The notes beneath the pieces are model-generated. The model was not told the DNA's origin. It ran no database searches and was given only the letters and a program-made list of their open reading frames with translations. A program made the position numbers and the translations under genes. This document shows positions 33,096-43,710 of a stretch of DNA of 64,000 nucleotides, piece by piece. Source of the stretch: Macrostomum hystrix (taxonomy: Eukaryota; Platyhelminthes; Macrostomidae); assembly GCA_950097015.1 (NCBI GenBank), contig CATNEN010000029.1, positions 1,680,001 to 1,744,000 of the forward strand. The letters run 5' to 3'. The stretch's first letter is position 1. Each line of letters starts with the position of its first letter.

Positions 33096-33990
33096 ACTGA
33101 CGAAGGAACTCCCAAATCACTAAAAACTCACAAACTCACTTTAATGTTTGGAGAAGATTCAAATATTAAAAAGACAATATATAATGGAACGCATTGTCAA
33201 AGCGTAACTGATCAAATTAACGATTCGAAATAATTTGGCAGCTACGTATTAGTAAAATAATGGCGCGACTTATGTACGTACATCATCTTCGTGTCTTCTC
33301 AGATTCCATTTTATGACATTGATGCAATAAAAGTACAAACCTTAGTTGCACTAAATGTTCAACTAAAACAATCGACTTCATGAGGGCGAGACAGGCAAAA
33401 ATAAGTTGTAGTTCTCATTTTTCCTATTTCTATAGTACGAGCGTACGAGTAAAATATTGAGAGAATCCTTATTAGACAAAATACTACAATATCACTCAGT
33501 AATTAGTAGCCTACTCTCTGACATGAGTTCATACTCATCCTCATTATTATGCGCCCTTATTTCAAATTTTTAGCAGCTGTCTGTCACTCATTAAATCGAT
33601 TCTCGTTCTTAAATTCTTTACTTTAAATCCCTCTTTTTTTATCCCACACGGACTCCGATCCCAGCAACAATGCGACTGACTGCGCTGGGCATCTTTGAAG
33701 CGGGAATAAAATTAGCAGCCATTTGACGGACTCACGACCGGGACTTGAGGTGTTCCCCCGGCACTAAACCTTAAGTTACCGTTGCTTCTAGTTGATTGCC
33801 TCCCGTAACAATTCTTAATTAATGCTTTCTTGATAGAAGCACGCAAGAGAAAAATACTTTCTGCTAATTCCACTCTTGAAGTCATATGCAAACTCACTTC
33901 TGCCGATACTAAAAAACCGTACAAAACCACCGACTCACTTAAACATGAACTCATCTACTTAACCTGGAACTTAACCACTTTGGAACTCAC
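33096..33990. other. Unique core of the duplication, no recognised gene
   Basis: Non-repetitive DNA flanked by arrays on both sides and repeated at 36028-36922. No splice-supported exon; the 80-codon minus-strand frame lacks domain features or a signal peptide. Confidence 0.4.
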
Positions 33991-35524
33991 TCACTCGGGA
34001 ACCTCTGGAACTCACCCGGGGACACACTCCACTCTAGACCTCACTCATCACTCTGAAACTCATTCACCCTCTCAGAAGCTCACTTGCTCACTCCGAAACT
34101 CACTCGCTGACTCTGGAACTCACTCACTCTCTAACTCACTCACTCTTGAACTCACTCACCCTTGAACTCTCTCACTCTGGAACTCACTCACTCTCTAACT
34201 CACTCACGCTCTAACTCACTCACTCTCTAACTCACTCACCCTTGAACTCACTCACTCTCTAACTCACTCACCCTTGAACTCACTCACTCTCTAACTCACT
34301 CACCCTTGAACTCACTCACTCTTGAACTCACTCACTCTTGAACTCACTCACTTTGGAACTCTCTCACTCTGGAACTCACTCACTCTCTAACTCACTCACC
34401 CTTGAACTCACTCACTCTCTAACTCACTCACCCTTGAACTCACTCACTCTTGAACTCACTCACTTTGGAACTCACTCACCCTTGAACTCACTCACTCTTG
34501 AACTCACTCACTCTTGAACTCACTCACTTTGGAACTCACTCACCCTTGAACTCACTCACTCTTGAACTCACTCACTCACTCTTGAACTCACTCACTCTTG
34601 AACTCACTCACTCACTCTTGAACTCACTCACTCTTGAACTCACTCACTTTGGAACTCTCTCACTCTGGAACTCACTCACTCTTGAACTCACTCACTCACT
34701 CTTGAACTCACTCACTCTTGAACTCACTCACTCACTCTTGAACTCACTCACTCTTGAACTCACTCACTCACTCTTGAACTCACTCACTCTTGAACTCACT
34801 CACTCTTGAACTCACTCACTTTGGAACTCACTCACTCTTGAACTCACTCACTTTGGAACTCACTCACTCTTGAACTCACTCACTCACTCTTGAACTCACT
34901 CACTCTTGAACTCACTCACTCACTCTTGAACTCACTCACTCTTGAACTCACTCACTCTTGAACTCACTCACTTTGGAACTCTCTCACTCTGGAACTCACT
35001 CACTCTTGAACTCACTCACTCACTCTTGAACTCACTCACTCTTGAACTCACTCACTCACTCTTGAACTCACTCACTCTTGAACTCACTCACTCTTGAACT
35101 CACTCACTCTTGAACTCACTCACTTTGGAACTCTCTCACTCTGGAACTCACTCACTCTTGAACTCACTCACTCACTTTTGAACTCACTCACTCTTGAACT
35201 CACTCACTCACTCTTGAACTCACTCACTCTTGAACTCACTCACTCTTGAACTCACTCACCCTTGAACTCTCTCACTCTGGAACTCACTCACTCTCTAACT
35301 CACTCACGCTCTAACTCACTCACTCTCTAACTCACTCACTCTTGAACTCACTCACTCTCTAACTCACTCACTCTAGAACTCACTCACTCTAGAACTCACT
35401 CACTCTAGAACTCACTCACTCTAGAACTCACTCACTCTAGAACTCACTCACTCTTGAACTCACTCACTCTAGAACTCACTCACTCTTGAACTCACTCACT
35501 CTTGAACTCACTCACTCTTGAACT
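33990..35524 (+). repeat. GAACTCACTCACTCTT array
   Basis: About 1.5 kb of 12- to 16-bp based units: GAACTCACTCACTCTT, TAACTCACTCACTCTC, GGAACTCACTCACTTT and, near the right end, AGAACTCACTCACTCT. It differs from the ATTCTCTC array to its left but shares the ACTC motif. Confidence 0.93.
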
Positions 35525-38456
35525 CACTTATTATCTCACTCACTCATTCTCTAGCTCACTCATTCTCTCACTCATTCTCTCACTCACTTATTATCTCACT
35601 CACTCATTCTCTCACTCACTCATTCTCTCACTCACTCATTCTCTCACTCACTCATTCTCTCACTCACTCATTCTCTCACTCGCTCATTCACTCACTTATT
35701 CTCTCACTCATTCTCTCACTCATTCTCTCACTCACTCATTCTCTCGCTCATTCTCTCACTCTCTCATTCACTCACTCATTCTCTCACTCACTCATTCTCT
35801 CACTGGCTCATTCTCTCACTCACTCATTCACTCACTCATTCTCTTACTCATTCTCTCACTCACTCATTCTCTCACTCACTCATTCTCTCACTCACTCATT
35901 CTCTCACTCACTCATTCTCTCACTCACTCATTCTCTCACTCACTCATTCTCTCACTCACTCATTCTCTCACTCACTCATTCTCTCACTCACTCATTCTCT
36001 CACTCACTCATTCTCTCACTCACTCGTACTGACGAAGGAACTCCCAAATCACTAAAAACTCACAAACTCACTTTAATGTTTGGAGAAGATTCAAATATTA
36101 AAAAGACAATATATAATGGAACGCATTGTCAAAGCGTAACTGATCAAATTAACGATTCGAAATAATTTGGCAGCTACGTATTAGTAAAATAATGGCGCGA
36201 CTTATGTACGTACATCATCTTCGTGTCTTCTCAGATTCCATTTTATGACATTGATGCAATAAAAGTACAAACCTTAGTTGCACTAAATGTTCAACTAAAA
36301 CAATCGACTTCATGAGGGCGAGACAGGCAAAAATAAGTTGTAGTTCTCATTTTTCCTATTTCTATAGTACGAGCGTACGAGTAAAATATTGAGAGAATCC
36401 TTATTAGACAAAATACTACAATATCACTCAGTAATTAGTAGCCTACTCTCTGACATGAGTTCATACTCATCCTCATTATTATGCGCCCTTATTTCAAATT
36501 TTTAGCAGCTGTCTGTCACTCATTAAATCGATTCTCGTTCTTAAATTCTTTACTTTAAATCCCTCTTTTTTTATCCCACACGGACTCCGATCCCAGCAAC
36601 AATGCGACTGACTGCGCTGGGCATCTTTGAAGCGGGAATAAAATTAGCAGCCATTTGACGGACTCACGACCGGGACTTGAGGTGTTCCCCCGGCACTAAA
36701 CCTTAAGTTACCGTTGCTTCTAGTTGATTGCCTCCCGTAACAATTCTTAATTAATGCTTTCTTGATAGAAGCACGCAAGAGAAAAATACTTTCTGCTAAT
36801 TCCACTCTTGAAGTCATATGCAAACTCACTTCTGCCGATACTAAAAAACCGTACAAAACCACCGACTCACTTAAACATGAACTCATCTACTTAACCTGGA
36901 ACTTAACCACTTTGGAACTCACTCACTCGGGAACCTCTGGAACTCACCCGGGGACACACTCCACTCTAGACCTCACTCATCACTCTGAAACTCATTCACC
37001 CTCTCAGAAGCTCACTTGCTCACTCCGAAACTCACTCGCTGACTCTGGAACTCACTCACTCTCTAACTCACTCACTCTTGAACTCACTCACCCTTGAACT
37101 CTCTCACTCTGGAACTCACTCACTCTCTAACTCACTCACGCTCTAACTCACTCACTCTCTAACTCACTCACCCTTGAACTCACTCACTCTCTAACTCACT
37201 CACCCTTGAACTCACTCACTCTCTAACTCACTCACCCTTGAACTCACTCACTCTTGAACTCACTCACTCTTGAACTCACTCACTTTGGAACTCTCTCACT
37301 CTGGAACTCACTCACTCTCTAACTCACTCACCCTTGAACTCACTCACTCTCTAACTCACTCACCCTTGAACTCACTCACTCTTGAACTCACTCACTTTGG
37401 AACTCACTCACCCTTGAACTCACTCACTCTTGAACTCACTCACTCTTGAACTCACTCACTTTGGAACTCACTCACCCTTGAACTCACTCACTCTTGAACT
37501 CACTCACTCACTCTTGAACTCACTCACTCTTGAACTCACTCACTCACTCTTGAACTCACTCACTCTTGAACTCACTCACTTTGGAACTCTCTCACTCTGG
37601 AACTCACTCACTCTTGAACTCACTCACTCACTCTTGAACTCACTCACTCTTGAACTCACTCACTCACTCTTGAACTCACTCACTCTTGAACTCACTCACT
37701 CACTCTTGAACTCACTCACTCTTGAACTCACTCACTCTTGAACTCACTCACTTTGGAACTCACTCACTCTTGAACTCACTCACTTTGGAACTCACTCACT
37801 CTTGAACTCACTCACTCACTCTTGAACTCACTCACTCTTGAACTCACTCACTCACTCTTGAACTCACTCACTCTTGAACTCACTCACTCTTGAACTCACT
37901 CACTTTGGAACTCTCTCACTCTGGAACTCACTCACTCTTGAACTCACTCACTCACTCTTGAACTCACTCACTCTTGAACTCACTCACTCACTCTTGAACT
38001 CACTCACTCTTGAACTCACTCACTCTTGAACTCACTCACTCTTGAACTCACTCACTTTGGAACTCTCTCACTCTGGAACTCACTCACTCTTGAACTCACT
38101 CACTCACTTTTGAACTCACTCACTCTTGAACTCACTCACTCACTCTTGAACTCACTCACTCTTGAACTCACTCACTCTTGAACTCACTCACCCTTGAACT
38201 CTCTCACTCTGGAACTCACTCACTCTCTAACTCACTCACGCTCTAACTCACTCACTCTCTAACTCACTCACTCTTGAACTCACTCACTCTCTAACTCACT
38301 CACTCTAGAACTCACTCACTCTAGAACTCACTCACTCTAGAACTCACTCACTCTAGAACTCACTCACTCTAGAACTCACTCACTCTTGAACTCACTCACT
38401 CTAGAACTCACTCACTCTTGAACTCACTCACTCTTGAACTCACTCACTCTTGAACT
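35525..38456 (+). repeat. 2,932-bp tandem duplication, right copy
   Basis: Same order and, as far as I can read, same sequence as 32593-35524, including the 80-codon frame at 36644-36886. The related GAACTCACTC array continues past the copy end to about 38565. Confidence 0.93.
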
Positions 38457-38565
38457 CACTCACTCTTGAACTCGCTCACTCAAGAACTCACTCACTCTAG
38501 AACTCACTCACTTTTGAACTCACTCACTCTAGTACTCACTCTGGAACTCACTCACTAAAAAATCT

Positions 38566-39130
38566 CACAGCCATTTTGTACAGCCTATGAATTGTCAGTG
38601 TTGCACTGAATAGCTTTGATGTGCCGTCAGTGCGTGTCGTAACTTGTTCAACAAACCAGTTGTCCAGAGCGGCGAAAATGAGATTGAGATTGGCGCCCGG
38701 GCAATCAAAAGTTTCCAGGTTACAGGTTTCCAGCTGAAATCGAATTACAGTGCTCGGATTAGAGACCGGGTGCCAAAATGCACCCGAGTCCACTCGCCTA
38801 TCCAGAAGCGGCTCTCATCTGTCTGATGAAGTTCTTGTTTCTGTCGAGTCCCACTCGGAGCCTGATTCGATTTTCAATGAGCGGCAAGAAAAATTAGAGA
38901 TAGAGATTCTCTTTCTGGGCCATCAGATTCTCGAGCCACTCCAGCGGAACAACAAATTATGACACTGGCACTGACGCGCCGAGATTCATCGACGCGGAAT
39001 TTTTTACTCCTGTTGGCGTCTGTTAACTTCGGCCGATATTCGACACTGTCCGTGCTGCACTACTTCTAGTACGAGGGGTCGCATTTTTTGAAAGAATCGC
39101 ATTTACTGCATACGAAGCCTAAATACGACA
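38566..39130. other. Gene-less spacer
   Basis: Unique sequence with short overlapping open frames on both strands but no recognisable protein feature. Confidence 0.35.
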
Positions 39131-39425
39131 CTAGGGGGTGTCGGACTCACGACTTGAAGGTCGGGGGTTCGATTCTCTACTTCAATGTAACAATTTGTGT
39201 CCTTTAACAAGACACTTATAACTCTGCATTGCTTCAGTTCACCCAGCTGTTAAATGGGTGCCATAATTATCTGGGTAATTGAGGGTGGGTGTGGCGTTCC
39301 CCCAGTCCATGGACTGAACAGCCGTACGCAGCCTTCAGATGCGCCGCGCAATAGCTGCGGCTGTGCTGTCGGCTGCACATCTGACCCAATCTGGGCAGAT
39401 GTAATAAATAAGAAAATTTTTTTTA
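39131..39425 (+). mobile_element. SINE family 2, best forward copy
   Basis: A tRNA-like box B (GGGGGTTCGATTCTC) is followed by GTCCTTTAACAAGACACTTA, CTCTGCATTGCTTCAGTTCA, CCCAGCTGTTAAATGGGTGC, CAGTCCATGGACTGAACAGC and an A/T-rich tail. The same order is found reversed at 43.1-43.3 kb. Body sequences of this type occur in many lophotrochozoan and other animal SINEs. Confidence 0.7.
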
Positions 39426-39897
39426 TTTTTATAGTTGCTAGGGAGCTGAGGGCACATCGAAATATTTTTAATTTCTCTTTTAAAATAAACCCGACACGTT
39501 TTTCGATACATGTCGGAAAACTTCTATCTAAGAACTGTAGTATTAACCTACAAGGTTGATATAAAAAGTAAATTCAACCGAAACGTAGTTTTATCCTACT
39601 AATGGCTACGAAATACTTTTTTGAAGTATTTTTTAACCGCAAGATTAGCGAACAATATTTCCGTGAGAGCTTAGGGAGAATGAGTGGGGAATTTTAGTAT
39701 AATGACAGTCTTCCAGCTGTTAGGGCTCCTAAAAATTGAGGATCAGAGAACCGATAATAGTTCAGAGTTTCACCCCAAACAAAAAGGAATAGACTTATTC
39801 TCTCCTCCCTTTAGGGTTGGCTGCATAGTTGTGCTCAAGGTGTGCTCAAAACCACTCTATCGCTTATCTGTGTGTTCGATTCGTTTGAGCTGGAGCT

Positions 39898-39906
39898 TAT
39901 ATAAAA
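39898..39906 (+). promoter_or_regulatory. TATA box of the EGF/FN2 gene
   Basis: TATATAAAA, with an initiator-like CATTCAGTCAGT about 25-30 bp downstream (39920-39932), about 185 bp before the start codon at 40091. A 22-codon upstream open frame (39936-40004) would lie in the leader unless it is removed by splicing. Confidence 0.65.
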
Positions 39907-40090
39907 TTAGCATTCGACACTCATTCAGTCAGTCGATGAGCTCGGCTAGCAACCAGTTCCCACCGGACCAGATGCGGTTGCAGTTGAAGGTCAGAGCTGT
40001 TTGACGACTGATCAGCTGATCAAGGTCAGCTTCTTGAGAATAGGTTATTATCAATTGTGACCGAAAAATATTTTCACAGCTAACAAAATC

Positions 40091-41496
40091 ATGAAGGTAA
40101 GAAACAGCGACTACAATTTCAACATATTCATCTGCTAATCTGAATATCAATCTGAAGATTGATAACAGTGACATGTCCAGCAGATTGATAACAGTGACAT
40201 GTCCAGCAGATTGATAACAGTGACATGTCCAGCAGATTGATAACAGTGACATATCTAGCAGATTGATAACAGTGTCATATCTAGCAGATTGATAACAGTG
40301 ACATATCTAGCAGATTGATAACAGTGACATATCTAGCAGATTGTAGATTGATAACAGTGACATATCTAGCAGATTGATAACAGTGACATATCTAGCAGAT
40401 TGATAACAGTGACATATCTAGCAGATTGATAACAGTGACATATCTAGCAGATTGATAACAGTGACATATCTAGCAGATTGATAACAGTGTCAGATCTAGC
40501 AGATTGATAACAGTGTCAGATCTAGCAGATTGATAACAGTGACATATCTAGCAGATTGATAACAGTGACATATCTAGCAGATTGATAATAGTGTCATATC
40601 TAGCAGATTGATAATAGTGTCATATCTAGCAGATTGATAACAGTGTCATATCTAGCAGATTGATAACAGTGTCAGATCTAGCAGATTGATAACAGTGACA
40701 GTTCTAGTCGATCGATAAGTTAATACGGTGATGCGTTGATAAGTCGATGCGTTGATAATTTGATAAGTTGATTAGTTGATAACTTGATTTTTTCACTTTT
40801 TTGCTGCAGCTGCTGGTCGTCGCTTTGCTTTTTCTGTGCTTTTGTAGCCCCAGCTGCCTCGCCTGTTGGTCATCTCACCGGGCTAGCGAGAAATGCAGCA
40901 GCAGCAGCAGCAGCAGCAGTGAAGTGGCTTCGGCAGTGGCAGCCGCCGCATCGCACTCGGCAATCGAGTGCAATCCGTTTGAGAGGCCCGCGCTGAACTG
41001 CAGCGGTGCCGGAGCGGCCTGCCACGGGTACAAGTGCGTCTGCTCCTCCACCGGCCATGTCTACGTCGCCGGACGCGGCTGTCGCGATGTTGACGAGTGT
41101 CGCGAATTGCCACAGCCCTGCCGAGGTCCCGGAGTCACCTGTCTGAACGTGAACGGTGGCTATCAGTGCATCTGCGAGGCTGAGGGACACCAGTACCACC
41201 CGTTTAAGGGCTGCGGCTCGCACAACTCCTGCCACTTCCCGTTCAAGTACAAGGGCGCTTACTATCACCACTGCATCAGATCGCAGCACCATAGGCTCTG
41301 GTGCAGCCGCACCGCCGACTATGACAAGGACCGGCAGTTCATCAACTGCGCAGCCGAATTCGTCAGCCTTCACTGCCACTTCCCGTTCAAGTACAAAGGC
41401 CGCGAATATAAGAGCTGCATTGGCAACGGCAGCGAGAAGTGGTGCGCCACCACTTATAACTATGATCTGGATGGCCGTTGGGACATCTGCTATTAG
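40091..41496 (+). CDS. Small secreted protein with two EGF-like and two fibronectin type II domains
   Basis: A 230-residue protein. Exon 1 contributes only ATG AAG (40091-40096) before GTAAGA; exon 2 starts at 40810 after TTGCTGCAG, phase 0. The join creates a textbook signal peptide (MKLLVVALLFLCFCSPSCLA). A poly-Ser tract (32-39) follows. EGF-like 1 has six cysteines (56-93); EGF-like 2 begins DVDEC, the calcium-binding form, with six cysteines (99-137). Two FN2 domains (143-182, 191-229) each start CHFPFKYKG and keep four cysteines and the WC pair. FN2 domains bind collagen or gelatin, so an extracellular matrix or mucus role is likely. It ends one residue after the last cysteine. The order EGF-EGF-FN2-FN2 in so small a protein is not one I can name. 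Confidence 0.9.
40146..40705 (+). repeat. 26-bp minisatellite in the EGF/FN2 intron, about 21 copies
   Basis: Units contain AGCAGATTGATAACAGTGAC followed by ATATCT, with variants ATGTCC at the left edge and CAGATCT or ATAGTGTC elsewhere. It lies wholly within the intron between the two-codon exon 1 and exon 2. Confidence 0.93.
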
Positions 41497-41613
41497 TGGG
41501 CCAAGAACTCACAACTGGGTGTTGGTGCTGTTTTACTACTATGATTCGCGTGTGACAGACTACTGCGAGTAGGAGAGTTTGAGAATTAATTTCGATTTGG
41601 AAGATTACACAGA

Positions 41614-41619
41614 AATAAA
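41614..41619 (+). terminator. Poly(A) signal of the EGF/FN2 gene
   Basis: AATAAA 118 bp after the stop codon, the first on the strand. Confidence 0.6.
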
Positions 41620-41705
41620 TCAAGAATGTAGTGATGCATGGTTTAAAAGGGCCAATATTTTCTTTTTTAGAGTCTCAAAAAACGTACCTTTAGTTCACTT
41701 GTTGC

Positions 41706-41998
41706 TTCGGGAGTGAGTGGCAGAGCGGCTAACGCGTTTGCCTTTCGCACCTCTGGGCTATGGGCTCGATTCCGCGGCGAGGCCACATTCATTTGGGGCG
41801 CAGCTGCGGAGAGAAGGCTTGGAGGCTTGTCGTACAATTTACGCCCTTGAGGGCCAACCTCCAAGGCACAGTTAAAGTGTACACTGCCTGACGATGAGAA
41901 AGTCATGGCAGATGTACACACCTGTGTGAGAGTGTGCCTGCGTACAGTATATTTGTGAGCGTGGCCTCAAAAGTCAGCGAATTGGGCAGAATTGCCTG
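41706..41998 (+). mobile_element. SINE family 1, copy c (with tRNA-like head)
   Basis: The head reads GTGGCAGAGCGGCTAACGCG (box A-like, as in tRNA-Leu/Ser) and GGGCTCGATTCCGC (box B-like). The conserved body follows: GAGGCCACATTCATTTGGG, GGAGAGAAGGC, CAATTTACGCCCTTGAGGGC, CAACCTCCAAGGCACAG, GTACACTGCC, GATGAGAAAGTCA and GGGCAGAATTGCC. This copy best shows the tRNA origin of the family. Confidence 0.8.
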
Positions 41999-41999
41999 A

Positions 42000-43080
42000 T
42001 GTGCAATGTTTTCAGAGAGGATTCGGTGCCCTCCAATCAAGTAAATGCTTTATTAATGACAATATTTTTATTTATCGCGTCTACCAAAGAATAAATTTGG
42101 TCCATTTGCGGCTCGCCGATCATGCCAATCTATGTTCGCTAGTTCATCTGCAGCACGAAACAGGCGTGAGGTAAATGGAACACATTGAGATGATGGCATC
42201 AGCCGTACTGGAGGGCTGCATGATCTCAAATCCCTGCAGTAAACTCATTTCATCTATAGCCCCGGCCCTCAAATTCTGATCCCGCGACTAAACTCAAAAG
42301 CTGCTTCTACTAATCTGTTAATCCCTGAAGCACAGGTGCGCATGGAGTAGAGTTTTCTTTATTTTCCAAACGAAGGAAAATTTCATACAGTCGGGCAGGC
42401 AGGCAGAAGTAGTGCGGCATTTGTTTGACGGAGCGCAAGCGGTAGTGAACTCGGGGAAGAGATTATCCCGCAATCTCGGCGGCGAGTAAGACCGGGATGA
42501 GGAATTTGGCCCAGTCAGCTGACGGGGATTTGCAGAGGCGCTGACCGCGTGCGAATTTCAAGAAGCTGCGACGCCTGATTGAATTATCCCCCCCTCCCCG
42601 TCGGTGTCCACTTCTCCCATCGCGCTCTCGGGTCCGCCAAATCCCCTCGATCTGACAAGCCGCCCGCCCCACTCGGCTGAAATTCAATCGCAATCCGAAT
42701 AGAGAGACACGGATAAGAATGAAGGCGCAACACACAAAATTCTATCGTACTGAGATTGAGTCGGTTTAGTTTAGGCAGCAGAAATTAGCTAGCTCGCACG
42801 TGTTGACAGCTCTATCGGGTTGAAGGGTCCTCTTCTGAAGCTCGAGCCAAGCTACTTCAGTGCATGTGCGCTGTCGAGTGAGACCTTTGAGACATCCAAC
42901 TGGCTCAACTAGAGAGTCAACTTAAATAGATAGACGGACACTTCCAAAGACTGTGTACAAGTCACGGTGTCCAAGTCACGATGTACAAGTCGTCGTTGTA
43001 CAAGAGAGGCAACAACCAAAATGACTTAAAATCGTTACTTATATGCTTTACAGTTCTGTGAACTGAATAACTAGGGAGTT
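42000..43080. other. Gene-less spacer
   Basis: No supported exon. The 42.4-42.7 kb part is locally GC-richer, but I see no splice-linked frame or recognisable motif. Confidence 0.4.
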
Positions 43081-43082
43081 AA

Positions 43083-43318
43083 GTGTCGACTATGAGTTAA
43101 CTATTGCGCCGCGCATCAGAAGGCTGCGTAGGGCTGTTCAGTCCATGGACAGCACAGCCACATCAGTTAATGCTGGTACCCAGCTGGATGAACTAAAGCA
43201 ATGCAGAGTTAAGTGTCTTGCTAAAGGACACAATTTTTTTCTAGTGGAGTCGGGAATCGAACCCCCGACCTTCAAGTCGTGAGTCGGACGCTCTAACCGC
43301 TAGGCTACAACCTGATCT
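43083..43318 (-). mobile_element. SINE family 2, reverse copy with intact tRNA-like head
   Basis: On the minus strand it starts GGTTGTAGCCTAGCGGTTAG (box A-like) and has GGTCGGGGGTTCGATTCCCG (box B), then AGCAAGACACTTAACTCTGC and the CTGTCCATGGACTGAACAGC block. The acceptor stem does not pair with the 3' side, so this is a SINE head rather than a tRNA gene. Confidence 0.75.
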
Positions 43319-43602
43319 AAGCTCTAAAAACTGGACTAACAGCTCCCTAGCGGATCATAACGATCATTTAGCAGGCCTTGTTGTTGCCATGCGGATGTCT
43401 CTGGGGAGAAATGCCTGTTCTATTCCCACCGGTGTAGAATTACGGAATTTAATTCTCGCCTTCTGCCGCACCATCCCCAAACTGATGACGACAAGCTGAG
43501 CAGAGCGGCATGAGCAGACGCTGCAGCCAATAGGAAGCCACCATTCTGCATGGTGTAGCTCCTATTTAGCACCCTCAGCAATGTCTGTTCCCATCTCCCC
43601 TC

Positions 43603-43607
43603 TATAA
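43603..43607 (+). promoter_or_regulatory. Candidate TATA box of the laminin G gene
   Basis: TATAA 108 bp before the start codon, followed by GC-balanced sequence. It is weaker than the TATA box of the neighbouring EGF/FN2 gene. Confidence 0.45.
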
Positions 43608-43710
43608 CTGATCGCCACGTTAGCGACTTCTGTATTCGATTCGGTCGTAGGCCCAGTGCAGTGGCTAGCCAATGTCAGTTTAACAATCATTTAACAACAA
43701 GCAAGACAGC

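Larger units (their letters stand above)
32593..35524 (+). repeat. 2,932-bp tandem duplication, left copy
   Basis: This segment is followed immediately by a second copy with no difference that I noticed. It contains the end of the ATTCTCTC array, about 900 bp of non-repetitive DNA (33096-33990) and a GAACTCACTCACTCTT array (33990-35524). The non-repetitive part includes an 80-codon minus-strand open frame (33712-33954) that I do not recognise. Confidence 0.93.

Noticed and set aside
33712-33954. 80-codon minus-strand frame, also present at 36644-36886
   Set aside because: The two copies are one duplication, so repetition is not evidence of selection; no domain, signal peptide or splice support.
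32175-36165. Open frames of 352, 176 and 215 codons rich in Ser, Leu and His
   Set aside because: Translation of the ACTC/ATTCTCTC arrays; composition is periodic, and the non-repeat tail simply reads on to the first stop.
43255-43318. Candidate tRNA gene on the minus strand
   Set aside because: Box A and box B are good, but the acceptor stem does not pair and the sequence runs into a SINE body shared with other copies.
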